Source: Vibrio pomeroyi
GTDB taxonomy: Bacteria > Pseudomonadota > Gammaproteobacteria > Enterobacterales > Vibrionaceae
Length of the DNA: 64,000 nucleotides
Direction: 5' to 3'
Assembly (NCBI RefSeq): GCF_024347595.1
Contig: NZ_AP025506.1
Span: 3,348,001-3,412,000 of the forward strand
In this document: positions 1 through 10,821 of the stretch, in pieces
How the letters are laid out: every line of letters starts with the position of its first letter
Numbering within the stretch: position 1 is the first letter of the stretch
Notes under the pieces: generated by a model
The model's database searches: none
What the model saw: the letters and a program-made list of their open reading frames with translations, nothing else
Told to the model about the DNA's origin: nothing
Made by a program: the position numbers and the translations under genes

Positions 1-129
1 TGCCCAACCTTAGTTTTGGGGCCTGGCTCAATCGACCAAGCTCACCAACCGGATGAGTTCTTAAGCTTCGATTTTATCGATCCAACGATTGATGTTCTGA
101 GTAAATCCATCCGTAAATATTGTTTCTAG
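1..129 (+). CDS. argE: Acetylornithine deacetylase, C-terminal end (partial)
   Basis: The window opens inside this gene; 42 codons remain in frame 1, ending at TAG 127-129. The tail reads [14 protein letters not shown] and then [10 protein letters not shown], the typical C-terminus of ArgE, a zinc M20-family amidohydrolase that removes the acetyl group from N-acetylornithine in arginine synthesis. ArgE followed by ppc on the same strand is the usual gammaproteobacterial order. The active-site region lies outside the window. Confidence 0.85.
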   Translation, partial: CPTLVLGPGSIDQAHQPDEFLSFDFIDPTIDVLSKSIRKYCF

Positions 130-156
130 TTATTGCTACCCTTTCGATATTTTTTT

Positions 157-187
157 ATAAAAGCCGCCCATAAAGGTGGCTTTTATT
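157..187 (+). terminator. Intrinsic terminator after argE
   Basis: A 10-bp stem (AAAAGCCGCC pairing with GGTGGCTTTT, one G-U pair) with a CATAAA loop and a short T-run. It separates argE from ppc. Confidence 0.75.
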
Positions 188-304
188 CTGTTATCTCTGC
201 CAAAGCCTGATCTTGTAATTAAATTTCACTTTATTCCGAAGTCTTGGAAAATTTACTTCTCCCGCATTTCGAAAACTAATAATTGCAAACTTAGAATGCT
301 TTAT

Positions 305-334
305 TTGACTAGATACAGCAGTTTTCGCTAGATT
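305..334 (+). promoter_or_regulatory. Candidate sigma-70 promoter of ppc
   Basis: TTGACT (305-310) and TAGATT (329-334) are separated by 18 bp and lie about 50 bp upstream of the ppc start. The match is only fair and the call rests on sequence alone. Confidence 0.35.
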
Positions 335-386
335 GTGTACTTAACAAGGAACAATGGATGTAATTTTTTTACGAGGCAGGATGACA

Positions 387-3017
387 ATGAACGAGAAATA
401 CGCCGCTCTCAAGAGTAACGTAAGCATGCTGGGACGCTTGCTAGGTAACACAATCCAAGATGCACATGGTGACGTTATCTTAGAGAAAGTGGAAACTATC
501 CGTAAACTTTCCAAATCCGCCCGCGCAGGCAACAAGGCTGACCGTGACAGCCTAGTTGAAGAAATCAAAAACCTGCCGAACGAACAACTCACTCCTGTTG
601 CTCGTGCATTTAACCAATTTCTCAACCTCACCAACATGGCAGAGCAGTACCACACCATATCTCGCCACTGTGAGGAGCATGTTTGCGAACCAGACGTGCT
701 GCAATCTCTATTTTCCAAATTAAACCAGAATGACATCAGCAAGCTAGACGCGGCTCAAGCCGTTCGCGACCTGAACATTGAACTCGTTCTGACTGCACAC
801 CCAACAGAAATCACTCGTCGCACCATGATCAACAAGCTAGTTAAGATCAACGAGTGTCTGTCTAAATTAGAATTAAGCGACCTATCACACAAAGAGCGCG
901 TGAAAACCGAACGTCGCCTAGAGCAACTTATCGCTCAAGGTTGGCACTCTGATGTGATTCGTCAGCAACGCCCAACACCACTTGATGAAGCTAAGTGGGG
1001 CTTTGCGGTTGTAGAAAACTCTCTATGGGAAGCCGTGCCTGACTTCCTACGTGAAATGGATGGCCGACTTAAAGGTTATCTTGGTGAAGGCCTGCCGATC
1101 GATGCTCGCCCAGTACACTTCTCATCTTGGATGGGCGGTGACCGCGATGGTAACCCATTCGTAACGCACACCATCACTAAAGAAGTGTTGCGCCTATCTC
1201 GCTGGAAAGCTGCTGATCTTTACCTAGGCGACGTAAACGAACTAATTACCGAACTGTCGATGACTAAGTGTAATGATGCGGTTCGTGATCTAGCAGGCGA
1301 TGAGCACGAAGCTTACCGTGCAATCCTGAAGAACCTACGCACTCTGCTGAACAACACGCTAGAAGTGCTGGATGCAAAACTGCATGACACTGAGGTTCCG
1401 AAGAAAGAAACACTACAGAACATCGACCAACTTTGGACTCCGCTTTACGCGTGTTACCAATCGCTGCACGAATGTGGCATGGGCGTAATCGCAGACGGTT
1501 CTCTGCTTGATACCCTACGCCGCCTAAAAGCGTTCGGTGTGCACCTAGTGCGTCTCGATGTTCGTCAAGAAAGTACTCGTCACTCAGATGTACTGTCTGA
1601 ACTGACTCGCTACCTAGGCATTGGCGATTACGACCAATGGAGCGAGCAAGACAAGATTGCTTTCTTAACCAATGAATTAAGCTCTAAGCGTCCATTACTT
1701 CCTCGCGATTGGGAGCCATCTGAACAGGTTAAAGAGGTTTTAGACACCTGTAAGGTCATTGCAGCCCAACCTCGTGAAGCCTTCGGTGCTTACGTAATTT
1801 CTATGGCTCGTACAGCATCAGATGTACTGGCTGTTCACTTGCTACTGCAAGAATGTGGCTGCCCATACCGCATGGACGTATGTCCACTGTTCGAAACGCT
1901 AGACGACTTGAACAACTCAGAAGCGGTAATGAAACAGCTGATGAGCATCGACTTGTACCGTGGCTTTATCCAGAACCACCAGATGGTGATGATCGGATAC
2001 TCTGACTCAGCGAAAGATGCCGGCGTAATGTCTGCAGGTTGGGCTCAATACGATGCAATGGATAAGCTGGTTAAGGTTTGTGATGAAGAAGGCATTGAAC
2101 TGACTCTATTCCACGGTCGTGGCGGTACGGTTGGTCGTGGTGGTGCGCCAGCGCACGCTGCTCTTCTTTCTCAGCCACCTAAGAGCTTGAAAGGCGGTTT
2201 ACGTGTAACTGAGCAAGGCGAAATGATCCGCTTTAAGCTTGGCTTACCAGACGTTGCTGTAAACAGCTTCAACCTTTACGCAAGTGCGATTCTAGAAGCA
2301 AACCTTCTGCCGCCACCGGAGCCAAAACAAGAGTGGCGCGACCTAATGGAAGTGCTGTCTCAAGTCTCTTGTGAGGCTTACCGTAACGTGGTTCGTGGCG
2401 AAGAAAAATTCGTACCTTACTTCCGTCAAGCGACACCTGAACTGGAGCTAGGCAAACTGCCTCTTGGTTCTCGCCCTGCTAAACGTAACCCGAACGGCGG
2501 CGTAGAAAGCCTACGTGCGATTCCATGGATCTTCTCTTGGAGCCAAAACCGTTTGGTACTTCCGGCATGGCTAGGCGCTGGTGAAGCGATTCAATACTCA
2601 GTAGACCAAGGCCATCAAGCCCTTCTTGAAGAGATGTGTCGTGAGTGGCCGTTCTTCTCTACCCGTCTGGGTATGTTGGAAATGGTGTACTCGAAGTGCA
2701 ACATGGAAATCGCTAAGTACTACGACCAACGTCTTGTTGATGAAGAGCTATTGCCGTTAGGTGAATTGCTGCGCGAACAACTGCAAAAAGACATCAAAGC
2801 CGTGCTAAATGTTGAGAACAACGAGAACCTAATGCAGAGCGACCCTTGGGGACTTGAGTCAATCCGCCTACGTAACATCTACGTTGAGCCACTAAACATG
2901 CTTCAAGCTGAGCTGCTTTACCGTACTCGTAAGTGTGAAACACCACCAGCAGAGCTTGAAGAAGCGCTAATGGTGACGATTGCAGGCATTGCAGCAGGCA
3001 TGCGAAACACTGGTTAA
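387..3017 (+). CDS. ppc: Phosphoenolpyruvate carboxylase
   Basis: Cytoplasmic anaplerotic enzyme that carboxylates phosphoenolpyruvate with bicarbonate to oxaloacetate. The protein is 876 aa, the normal length for the family. The start at 387 ([11 protein letters not shown]) is preferred over in-frame ATGs at 354 and 381 because AGGCAGG lies just upstream and because it places the catalytic histidine of VLTAHPTE at residue 138, matching E. coli numbering. The C-terminal half carries [10 protein letters not shown] (catalytic lysine) and the glycine/arginine loop [10 protein letters not shown]. All key motifs are intact. The gene stands alone between two terminators. Confidence 0.97.
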   Translation: MNEKYAALKSNVSMLGRLLGNTIQDAHGDVILEKVETIRKLSKSARAGNKADRDSLVEEIKNLPNEQLTPVARAFNQFLNLTNMAEQYHTISRHCEEHVCEPDVLQSLFSKLNQNDISKLDAAQAVRDLNIELVLTAHPTEITRRTMINKLVKINECLSKLELSDLSHKERVKTERRLEQLIAQGWHSDVIRQQRPTPLDEAKWGFAVVENSLWEAVPDFLREMDGRLKGYLGEGLPIDARPVHFSSWMGGDRDGNPFVTHTITKEVLRLSRWKAADLYLGDVNELITELSMTKCNDAVRDLAGDEHEAYRAILKNLRTLLNNTLEVLDAKLHDTEVPKKETLQNIDQLWTPLYACYQSLHECGMGVIADGSLLDTLRRLKAFGVHLVRLDVRQESTRHSDVLSELTRYLGIGDYDQWSEQDKIAFLTNELSSKRPLLPRDWEPSEQVKEVLDTCKVIAAQPREAFGAYVISMARTASDVLAVHLLLQECGCPYRMDVCPLFETLDDLNNSEAVMKQLMSIDLYRGFIQNHQMVMIGYSDSAKDAGVMSAGWAQYDAMDKLVKVCDEEGIELTLFHGRGGTVGRGGAPAHAALLSQPPKSLKGGLRVTEQGEMIRFKLGLPDVAVNSFNLYASAILEANLLPPPEPKQEWRDLMEVLSQVSCEAYRNVVRGEEKFVPYFRQATPELELGKLPLGSRPAKRNPNGGVESLRAIPWIFSWSQNRLVLPAWLGAGEAIQYSVDQGHQALLEEMCREWPFFSTRLGMLEMVYSKCNMEIAKYYDQRLVDEELLPLGELLREQLQKDIKAVLNVENNENLMQSDPWGLESIRLRNIYVEPLNMLQAELLYRTRKCETPPAELEEALMVTIAGIAAGMRNTG

Positions 3018-3043
3018 TTAGTGATTCCTACTATACAATAGAC

Positions 3044-3071
3044 AAAAGGTCGCCTAGTGCGACCTTTTTAT
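3044..3071 (+). terminator. Intrinsic terminator of ppc
   Basis: Perfect 10-bp stem AAAAGGTCGC / GCGACCTTTT around a CTAGT loop, followed by a T-run. Confidence 0.85.
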
Positions 3072-3366
3072 TTCACAAAATAAGCAATACTGAGTTTTTT
3101 GTCAGTTTTTTGGGTTATTTTGTCCATGTATTCTACTTTATGCTTATTATTTAGATATACTACTGCTCCGCTGCGGAAACACTCCAAAAAAATAATCTGC
3201 AGCATCTTGACCAATAAACTGGTCAACCTAGGTGATAAACGGCTTTGTAAGGTGACATAACCAACCGATGAGTTGGTGCTACTTAGACATAACCAATATA
3301 ACGTGCCATTAGAAGCACACTTGTTGTTTAAGTATTTGTTTACTGTTTACCATTTGGATTTCAGAC
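3072..3366 (+). promoter_or_regulatory. aphA promoter and long leader with candidate Qrr pairing site
   Basis: No gene of its own. The leader holds a hairpin (TTGACC 3207-3212 with GGTCAA 3221-3226) directly followed by CTAGGTGA at 3228-3235. That octamer is complementary to UCACCUAG in the conserved region of vibrio Qrr sRNAs, which are known to activate aphA translation in V. harveyi. The pairing site is read from the sequence; its use here is inferred. I could not place a convincing LuxR/HapR operator. Confidence 0.5.
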
Positions 3367-3906
3367 ATGTCATTACCACACGTAATTCTAACCGTTTTAA
3401 GTACACGCGATGCTACTGGTTACGATATCACAAAAGAATTCTCCGCAAGCATTGGTTACTTCTGGAAAGCTAGCCACCAACAAGTTTACCGCGAGCTAAA
3501 TAAAATGGCTCAGAACGACCAGGTAACTTGCGTGCTTGAGCCTCAAGAAGGCAAACCTGATCGTAAAGTTTACTCTATCACTGATGCTGGCCGTGGCGCG
3601 CTAGGTGAATGGTTTGAACAACCAACTGCACACCCAACCGTTCGTGACGAGTTCTCAGCTAAGCTAATGGCTTGTGCTGTACAACCTTCTGACGCTTACC
3701 GTGTACAACTTGCTGAGCTAGTAGAAGAGTCTCGCAAACTGGTTTCTCACTACCGTGAAATCGAAGCGGCTTACTACGCAACGCCATCAACACTAGACAA
3801 GCAAGCACGCCTTGAGCGTCTTACTCTTCGTCGTAACCTACTTATCCGTGAAGCATGGATTGTATGGGCTGAAGAAGTACTGCTTGAACTTGGCGCTCTT
3901 GCTTAA
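3367..3906 (+). CDS. aphA: Quorum-sensing master regulator AphA (PadR family)
   Basis: Transcription factor that controls low-cell-density genes in vibrios and opposes the LuxR/HapR/OpaR regulator; in V. cholerae it also activates tcpPH. The 179-aa length is that of AphA. The N-terminal winged helix (SLPHVILTVLSTRDATGYDI, then SHQQVYRELNKM and the wing GKPDRKVYSIT) and the C-terminal coiled-coil dimerisation region (ELVEESRKLVSHYREIEAAYY) closely match AphA. The gene has its own long leader with a probable Qrr site and ends at a terminator shared with convergent metF. A 7-bp tandem repeat starts right after the stop codon. Confidence 0.95.
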   Translation: MSLPHVILTVLSTRDATGYDITKEFSASIGYFWKASHQQVYRELNKMAQNDQVTCVLEPQEGKPDRKVYSITDAGRGALGEWFEQPTAHPTVRDEFSAKLMACAVQPSDAYRVQLAELVEESRKLVSHYREIEAAYYATPSTLDKQARLERLTLRRNLLIREAWIVWAEEVLLELGALA

Positions 3907-3910
3907 GTTA

Positions 3911-3945
3911 AGCTAGAAGCTAGAAGCTAGAAGCTAGAAGCTAGA
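3911..3945. repeat. Heptanucleotide tandem repeat AGCTAGA x5
   Basis: Five perfect copies of AGCTAGA begin five bases after the aphA stop codon and precede its terminator. Seven is not a multiple of three, so the TAG in each unit falls in all three forward frames. A repeat of the same period and copy number lies at 15825-15859. Confidence 0.95.
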
Positions 3946-3950
3946 AAAGC

Positions 3951-3985
3951 AAAAGGCTTGAACTCTTAGAGTCCAAGCCTTTTTT
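3951..3985 (+). terminator. Terminator between convergent aphA and metF
   Basis: GGCTTG-ACTC pairs with GAGT-CAAGCC across a TTA loop with one mismatch, followed by six Ts on the + strand. The A-rich left flank could also support termination of metF on the - strand. Confidence 0.8.
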
Positions 3986-4057
3986 GTATCTATAGGATTT
4001 GAAATTTTACAGCCAGAGGCTTTTCACAAGCGCTTAGGCTTTACTTCTAGACTTTGC

Positions 4058-4993
<936 letters not shown>

Positions 4994-5006
4994 TCAAATC
5001 CTTAAA

Positions 5007-5038
5007 CGACGTTTAGACGTCTATATGTCTGTAGAATG
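5007..5038 (-). promoter_or_regulatory. MetJ operator array upstream of metF
   Basis: Tandem 8-bp MET boxes: ACGACGTT (5007-5014), AGACGTCT (5015-5022, perfect consensus), ATATGTCT (5023-5030) and the weak GTAGAATG (5031-5038). The 16-mer at 5015-5030 is identical to the one in the metB/metJ array. MetJ with S-adenosylmethionine binds such arrays cooperatively as a repressor. Confidence 0.85.
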
Positions 5039-5142
5039 TATTGAATACGATTTAATGTCAACAGATCCATTATGAATTTTTCTCAAGTAGATCGTGAGTA
5101 AAACTCAAGTAGTTAGATGGCTCGCAAAGCAGAAATAATGTA

Positions 5143-5179
5143 GAAAAAAGGCTGAAAAACACATCGTGCTTTCAGCCTT
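5143..5179 (-). terminator. Intrinsic terminator of metBL
   Basis: On the - strand AAGGCTGAAA pairs with a TTTCAGCCTT arm and is followed by six Ts. It ends the metB-metL transcript before metF. Confidence 0.8.
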
Positions 5180-5233
5180 ATTTATCTTAGTGAATAGTAT
5201 GCTATTTACGTACTAAAACAATTGATCTGAGTA

Positions 5234-7645
5234 TCAGAACAGACTAGACATTCTGTTTAGGTCTGATTGAATTGCACCTGCCGTTACTTCTCGACCGGCA
5301 CCCGGGCCACGAATAACCAATGGATTATCTTTGTACCATTTGCTCTCAATCGCAAAGATGTTATCGCAAGGCAGCAAGTTTGCTAGGGCGTGTTCTTTAG
5401 ATAGGGCTTCAACGCCTACGGTTGCCTTACCATTCTTCTCTAAACGCGCTACGTAACGCAGTACCTTCTGTTGAGAGTGCGCTTTCTCTAAACGCTCAGC
5501 CAACTCTTCGCTTAACACAGAAGCCTTATCAAAGAAGTCATCTACCGACAGATCTTGCAACTCTTCAGGTACCAATGATTCCACTTTTACGTTTTCAGGC
5601 TCGATGTCTAAACCCGATTCACGCGCCAGAATCACCAGCTTACGCATCACGTCTGAACCATCTAGGTCAGCACGAGGGTCAGGTTCAGTCAGGCCTTGTT
5701 GCCATGCTAAGTCAACCAACTCGCTGAACGGCACGGTGCCATCAAACTGTTGGAACAACCAAGACAGCGTGCCCGAGAAAATGCCAGACAACGCAATAAT
5801 GTCATCGCCACTTTCACGTAAGTCACGTACCGTGTGGTTAATCGGTAAGCCGGCACCGACAGTCGCGTTGTACAACCAATGACGGCTGATCTTCGCGAAG
5901 GCATCTTGTACCTGATGGTAGTACTCGCTTGATGCAGAGCCTGCCACCTTGTTCGCCGAAATCAGGTGAATGCCTTGTTGCGCGATTTGCAGATATTTTG
6001 CCGCAAGTACAGGGCTCGCAGTCACATCGAGAACCACTGCTTCGTCATAACCTTGAATAGAGCCTAAACGCTCTAACCAGTCGTTACCATTGTTGGCAAT
6101 CGCTTCGTCGTCAAAGCGCTTACCTACCGAAGTCGCATCTATGCCTTGGTCATCGAACCAATAGGTTTGGCTATCAACCACGGCTACTAATTCAAAGTTC
6201 ATTCCACGACGCTTTTCAAGTTCCGCTTTTTGCTCAGCAAACAGGCTTAACCAGCTTGAACCAATATTGCCCTTGCCACATAAAGCAATCGCAACACGCT
6301 TCTGCGCTTGGAATAGTTGAGAGTGAATACCTTTCACTAGGCTTGATGTTTCACTCTTGCGAATCACTGCCACTAAGCTCAAGCCAGAGTTAGCTTCTGA
6401 GATGAATTCAACCGGCGAGCTCTTAAGTTGTTGGTAGAAACCGTAACAGTGGTTCGGGTTCTTAGTCACGCCAGCACCCACGGCAGCAATCAAAGAGAAA
6501 CCCTCTTTAAGCTTAATCTCAGCTTCAATCGCGTGATCTTGTAGATATTCTAAAGCGCCACCAGCGATCTCTTCTGTGTAAGCAAGGCGCAAACAGTGCT
6601 GATCCGGTTCAAGCTCATAAGCAAGCGGCTCGAGTTGAGCACGCTTAAGCCCTTCAAGCACTTCACTCTCTAGACGGTCAAAGTCATGCCCATGACCAAA
6701 GGTCAGCTGCACGATAAGCACTTCATCCAAAGATGTGATAATTTTTGCGCCACGACCCGATGCCAATACACGCTCTATCTGTGTAGAGCCCGCCTCAGGC
6801 TGATAGCTGCAGCGTAAACTTAAGTCCATAGCACTTTGAGCCACAGGCTGTAGCGTTCGACTGTGAAGCACTGGAGCCGCTAAACGAGCTAATTCACTCG
6901 CTTCATCAAGACGAAGCAGAGGCAATAAACACGCATCCGAGACCAAACGAGGGTCTGCGCTGTATACACCAGCTACGTCACTCCAAATCGTTACGCGTTC
7001 AACCTCAGCCAATGCTCCAATCACAGTTGCAGAGTAATCCGAGCCGTTACGGCCGAGTAGAACCGTTTCACCCTCAGTGTTTTGAGCCATAAAGCCAGTA
7101 ATCACCACGCGGCAATGTGCATGCTGCGCCAAAGCTTCTTTAATCAGAGGGTAAGAGCGTGCGCGGTCAACTTCAGGTTGAGCGCCCACTTCTGCACGCA
7201 AAAAGGCACGTGCATCTTGAGCAACCGCTTGTAAATCATGTTGACACAACAAAGCAGCTAATAGACGTGAAGACCAAACTTCACCGTGTCCTAGCACTTG
7301 TGCTTTTTGCGCTTCGCTTAGAGGAGCCGTTAGCTCACCCAAAGCGGTAAATTCTTGTTGAATGGTGGCCGTTAGCTGAGCCGCAGACTCACCTTCAAGC
7401 AGTGCTTCAATCAGCTCAAGTTGGAACTGACGAAGTGCTTGCAAACATTCATGGGCAATACGACCATCTTTGTCGAGCGCTTCAACAAACTCAATCAAGC
7501 GGTTGGTTGTTTTACCCGCTGCCGATACCACGACCAAGTCAGTGGCTGATGAGTATTCTCTAAGAATGTTGACCACGCGCTGGTAACACTCAGGATTCGC
7601 TAAGCTGCTGCCACCAAATTTGTGTAGCTGGCGAAAGGTTGCCAT
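5234..7645 (-). CDS. metL: Bifunctional aspartokinase / homoserine dehydrogenase II
   Basis: Catalyses the first and third steps from aspartate toward methionine and threonine. The 803-aa protein has an N-terminal aspartokinase domain with KFGGSSL near residue 8 and LLGRNGSDYSATVIG around 195-210, a central ACT-like region, and a C-terminal homoserine dehydrogenase domain beginning at VAIALCGKGNIGSSWL and including the SANK and NATVGAGLPI motifs. Its ATG lies two bases after the metB stop codon, behind GGGGAGGG, indicating translational coupling in a metBL operon. The MetJ boxes upstream of metB should control both genes. The metB linkage favours MetL over ThrA. Confidence 0.95.
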   Translation of the reverse strand: MATFRQLHKFGGSSLANPECYQRVVNILREYSSATDLVVVSAAGKTTNRLIEFVEALDKDGRIAHECLQALRQFQLELIEALLEGESAAQLTATIQQEFTALGELTAPLSEAQKAQVLGHGEVWSSRLLAALLCQHDLQAVAQDARAFLRAEVGAQPEVDRARSYPLIKEALAQHAHCRVVITGFMAQNTEGETVLLGRNGSDYSATVIGALAEVERVTIWSDVAGVYSADPRLVSDACLLPLLRLDEASELARLAAPVLHSRTLQPVAQSAMDLSLRCSYQPEAGSTQIERVLASGRGAKIITSLDEVLIVQLTFGHGHDFDRLESEVLEGLKRAQLEPLAYELEPDQHCLRLAYTEEIAGGALEYLQDHAIEAEIKLKEGFSLIAAVGAGVTKNPNHCYGFYQQLKSSPVEFISEANSGLSLVAVIRKSETSSLVKGIHSQLFQAQKRVAIALCGKGNIGSSWLSLFAEQKAELEKRRGMNFELVAVVDSQTYWFDDQGIDATSVGKRFDDEAIANNGNDWLERLGSIQGYDEAVVLDVTASPVLAAKYLQIAQQGIHLISANKVAGSASSEYYHQVQDAFAKISRHWLYNATVGAGLPINHTVRDLRESGDDIIALSGIFSGTLSWLFQQFDGTVPFSELVDLAWQQGLTEPDPRADLDGSDVMRKLVILARESGLDIEPENVKVESLVPEELQDLSVDDFFDKASVLSEELAERLEKAHSQQKVLRYVARLEKNGKATVGVEALSKEHALANLLPCDNIFAIESKWYKDNPLVIRGPGAGREVTAGAIQSDLNRMSSLF

Positions 7646-7647
7646 TA

Positions 7648-8829
7648 TTAACCCTCCCCTTCAGCGATAAAGCCTTGTGTCTTTTCAAACGCTTGCTTGA
7701 GGTCATCAATCAAGTCTTCTGCATCTTCAAGACCAACAGAAAGACGCAGTAACTGTTGAGAAACGCCCGCCTCTGCCAGTGCTTCTTCGCCCATCGCACG
7801 GTGAGTCATTGACGCAGGGTGGCAGATTAAGCTTTCCACACCACCCAGAGATTCCGCTAAAGAGAACAGCTCTAACTTATCAACAAAGTACTTAAGCGCC
7901 TCGAATGAGCCTGCAAACTCGAAGCTCAGCATTGAGCCAAAGCCAGACTGCTGCTTCTTCGCGATATCATGACCCGGATGTTCAGGAAGGCTTGGGTGGT
8001 AAATCGTGCCGACGAGATCTTGTTGCTGCAGAGACGCCAGAATTTCACGTGAACTCTCTTCGTGAACTCGCATACGCGCACCTAGCGTACGAATACCACG
8101 TAGAGTCATGTAGCTATCAAATGGTGTGCCGGTCGCACCAATACAGTTACCCCACCACGCTAGCTCTTCAGCGTGCTCTTCCGTTTTGGTGACAACAACG
8201 CCACCAATAACGTCCGAGTGTCCGTTGATGTACTTTGTGGTTGAGTGGATAACAAAATCCGCACCCAGTTCTAAAGGCTTTTGGAACACCGGTGTCAAAA
8301 ACGTGTTGTCGACAGCAACCAGAGCACCAACCTCTTTCGCTTTACGACAAGTTTCTGCAATATCAACCACACGAACCAAAGGATTCGATGGTGTTTCAAT
8401 TAAGATCAACTTTGGCTTAAGCGCGATCGCCGCATCCAGTGCCGTTTGATCCGATTGATCAACGAACAGAACTTTGAAGTCACCTTTGAGTGAGCGAGTG
8501 TTAAACAGACGGTAAGTACCGCCGTAGCAGTCGTGTGGTGCGATAATAAGATCATCGCCGCCTAAGAAAGCAGAAACCCATAAGTTTAGCGCCGAGGTGC
8601 CACAGTTAGTGACCACCGCGCCTTTGCCCGATTCAAGCTCAAACAGTGCCGTTTCTAATAAACCGCGGTTGGGGTTACCAGAACGGGTGTAATCGTACTT
8701 TGGCACTTCACCAAAAGCGGGAAACCCATAGTTAGTCGAAAGATAAATTGGTGGGACAACGGCATGGTGTTGCGTGTCTGACTCGATACCAGTACGTACT
8801 GCGATTGTTGCTGGCTTCCGGCTGCTCAT
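7648..8829 (-). CDS. metB: Cystathionine gamma-synthase
   Basis: PLP enzyme that joins O-succinylhomoserine and cysteine to form cystathionine. I chose the ATG at 8829 (MSSRKPATIAVRTG, 393 aa) over the upstream in-frame ATG at 8865 because AAGGA lies eight bases before it and because the family N-terminus begins there. Features are VPPIYLSTNY, the YDYTRSGNPNR segment, VVTNCGTSAL, VDNTFLTPVFQKPLELGADFVIHSTTKYINGHSD with the PLP lysine in STTKY, and LAESLGGVESLICHPASMTH. It is the first gene of metBL and divergent from metJ. Confidence 0.95.
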   Translation of the reverse strand: MSSRKPATIAVRTGIESDTQHHAVVPPIYLSTNYGFPAFGEVPKYDYTRSGNPNRGLLETALFELESGKGAVVTNCGTSALNLWVSAFLGGDDLIIAPHDCYGGTYRLFNTRSLKGDFKVLFVDQSDQTALDAAIALKPKLILIETPSNPLVRVVDIAETCRKAKEVGALVAVDNTFLTPVFQKPLELGADFVIHSTTKYINGHSDVIGGVVVTKTEEHAEELAWWGNCIGATGTPFDSYMTLRGIRTLGARMRVHEESSREILASLQQQDLVGTIYHPSLPEHPGHDIAKKQQSGFGSMLSFEFAGSFEALKYFVDKLELFSLAESLGGVESLICHPASMTHRAMGEEALAEAGVSQQLLRLSVGLEDAEDLIDDLKQAFEKTQGFIAEGEG

Positions 8830-8930
8830 AGGTGCTTCCTTACAAGTTTTGCGTCTGAGAATCACAGCAGCTTGTCGGCATTTTGCGGCTGTGTTAGATA
8901 TATGTTATTCACTTTACTTTCATAAACGTG

Positions 8931-8962
8931 AGACGTCAACACTTCTAGACGTCTATATGTCT
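8931..8962. promoter_or_regulatory. MetJ operator array between metB and metJ
   Basis: Four contiguous 8-mers: AGACGTCA (8931), ACACTTCT (8939), AGACGTCT (8947) and ATATGTCT (8955). Their position between the divergent starts would let MetJ repress metBL and also its own gene. Confidence 0.88.
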
Positions 8963-9037
8963 TTGCTTATGGCGGTAAATCCCGCTAAAATCACCACTAT
9001 TAATTTATTCTAACAACTAAAGTGATGAAGGTACGCA

Positions 9038-9358
9038 ATGGCCGACTGGAATGGTGAATACATAAGCCCATATGCTGAGCATGGAAAGAAAAGCGAACAA
9101 GTAAAGAAAATTACAGTTTCTATCCCTCTAAAAGTGTTAAAGGTTCTAACTGACGAGCGCACTCGCCGCCAGATTAACAACCTACGCCATGCAACAAACA
9201 GTGAGCTACTGTGCGAAGCCTTTCTACATGCGTACACAGGCCAACCACTACCAACGGATGAAGACCTTCGTAAAGACCGCCCAGACGATATTCCTGCTGA
9301 AGTGAAAAAACTGATGACAGAGATGGGTATCGAGTTCGAAGCGTTTGACGAAGAATAA
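9038..9358 (+). CDS. metJ: Methionine repressor MetJ
   Basis: Ribbon-helix-helix repressor that uses S-adenosylmethionine as corepressor and binds the AGACGTCT boxes seen at 5007-5038 and 8931-8962. The 106-aa protein begins [21 protein letters not shown], has the DNA-binding beta strand [15 protein letters not shown] and the helix region [27 protein letters not shown], and is near identical to other gammaproteobacterial MetJ proteins. It is divergent from metB and ends at a bidirectional terminator. Confidence 0.97.
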   Translation: MADWNGEYISPYAEHGKKSEQVKKITVSIPLKVLKVLTDERTRRQINNLRHATNSELLCEAFLHAYTGQPLPTDEDLRKDRPDDIPAEVKKLMTEMGIEFEAFDEE

Positions 9359-9459
9359 AAACAACTCAGTCACTGCCTTCATTATTGATTCGCTCTAGCT
9401 GAACCCTATTGATCACATCGTGCATTGTTTTTATGACTGCGCTGTGAATGATAGACATA

Positions 9460-9490
9460 AAAAAACCGACTTCAGATGAGTCGGTTTTAT
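9460..9490. terminator. Bidirectional terminator between metJ and the malic enzyme gene
   Basis: AAAACCGACT (9462-9471) and AGTCGGTTTT (9479-9488) form a 10-bp stem with T-runs on both strands, serving two convergent genes. Confidence 0.85.
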
Positions 9491-9531
9491 TATTCTTTTG
9501 CGCTCAATAGAGCAGCAGCTATAAAAAGCTA

Positions 9532-10821
9532 TTAAGCCATATAGTTAGCAGGCATCTCGATACGAGCTACGCCAGACTCAACAGCCGCTTCTGCTACTGC
9601 TTTCGCTACGCGAGGAAGTAGACGTGGATCCATTGGCTTAGGAATGATGTAGCCTTTACCAAATTCCAGTGCAGTTTCACCCGCCGCTGCCAGTACTTCA
9701 GCCGGAACTTCTTCTTTCGCCAGTTCACGAATCGCTTTAACCGCCGCCAACTTCATTTCGTCATTAATTTCGCTTGCACGCACATCTAGTGCACCACGGA
9801 AAATGAATGGGAAACAAAGTACGTTGTTTACTTGGTTAGGGTAATCACTACGGCCTGTACCCATGATAAGGTCAGAACGAACTTCGTGAGCAAGCTCTGG
9901 CTTGATCTCTGGATCTGGGTTTGAACATGCAAACACAACTGGCTTATCAGCCATCAGCGTTAGTGCTTCAGCTGGAAGCAGGTTAGGACCCGATACACCC
10001 AAGAATAGATCAGCGCCTTCGATAACATCTTCAAGCGTGCGCTTATCAGTGTTGTTTGCGAACAGCTCTTTGTATTCGTTTAGGTCGTCACGACGAGTGT
10101 GGATCACACCTTTACGGTCCAGCATGTAGATCTTCTCACGCTGAGCGCCACACTTAATCAGTAGTTCCATACATGCAACCGCTGCTGCGCCAGCACCTAG
10201 ACAAACGATCTTACACTCTTCTAGCTTCTTACCTTGAAGCTCGATCGCGTTCAGCATACCTGCTGCTGTTACAATCGCTGTACCGTGTTGGTCATCGTGG
10301 AATACTGGTACATCACAACGCTCAATCAGACGACGTTCAATCTCAAAACAGTCTGGTGCTTTGATGTCTTCTAGGTTAATACCGCCGAATGTATCTGCAA
10401 TGTTCGCAACTGTATCAACGAACTCATCGATTGTGCGGTGTTTTACTTCAATATCGATAGAATCTAAACCAGCAAAACGCTTAAACAGTAGCGCTTTGCC
10501 TTCCATTACTGGTTTAGAAGCAATAGGACCAAGGTTACCTAGGCCAAGAATCGCTGTACCGTTAGAGATAACAGCAACCATGTTGCCTTTACCTGTGTAC
10601 TTATAGACGTTATCAACGTTCTGTGCGATCTCGCGAACAGGCTCAGCCACGCCTGGGCTGTATGCAAGTGCTAGGTCTTCTGCAGAGTTTGCAGGCTTCG
10701 TCAGTTCTACGGCAATTTTGCCTGGAATCGGGAACTCATGATAATCAAGAGCTTGCTGACGGAATTGTTCTTGAGGCGATAATTCTTGAGAGGATTGAGC
10801 TTGGCTGCTGTCTTCAGACAT
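9532..10821 (-). CDS. Malic enzyme (oxaloacetate-decarboxylating), short form
   Basis: Converts malate to pyruvate and CO2 with reduction of NAD(P)+. The 429-aa protein has the malic N-terminal domain ([58 protein letters not shown]) and a Rossmann domain ([31 protein letters not shown]). It resembles the malic half of MaeB but lacks the C-terminal phosphotransacetylase-like domain, a common arrangement. The first 20 residues are Gln/Ser-rich and probably disordered. Cofactor preference cannot be read from the sequence, so I give no symbol. Confidence 0.92.
   Translation of the reverse strand: MSEDSSQAQSSQELSPQEQFRQQALDYHEFPIPGKIAVELTKPANSAEDLALAYSPGVAEPVREIAQNVDNVYKYTGKGNMVAVISNGTAILGLGNLGPIASKPVMEGKALLFKRFAGLDSIDIEVKHRTIDEFVDTVANIADTFGGINLEDIKAPDCFEIERRLIERCDVPVFHDDQHGTAIVTAAGMLNAIELQGKKLEECKIVCLGAGAAAVACMELLIKCGAQREKIYMLDRKGVIHTRRDDLNEYKELFANNTDKRTLEDVIEGADLFLGVSGPNLLPAEALTLMADKPVVFACSNPDPEIKPELAHEVRSDLIMGTGRSDYPNQVNNVLCFPFIFRGALDVRASEINDEMKLAAVKAIRELAKEEVPAEVLAAAGETALEFGKGYIIPKPMDPRLLPRVAKAVAEAAVESGVARIEMPANYMA

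Noticed and set aside
341..742. 133-codon open frame opposite ppc
   Set aside because: It lies entirely antisense to the conserved ppc N-terminus and shows no protein family features.
3273..3473. 66-codon open frame overlapping the aphA start
   Set aside because: Out of frame with aphA, no ribosome site or domain; it is leader plus shadow.
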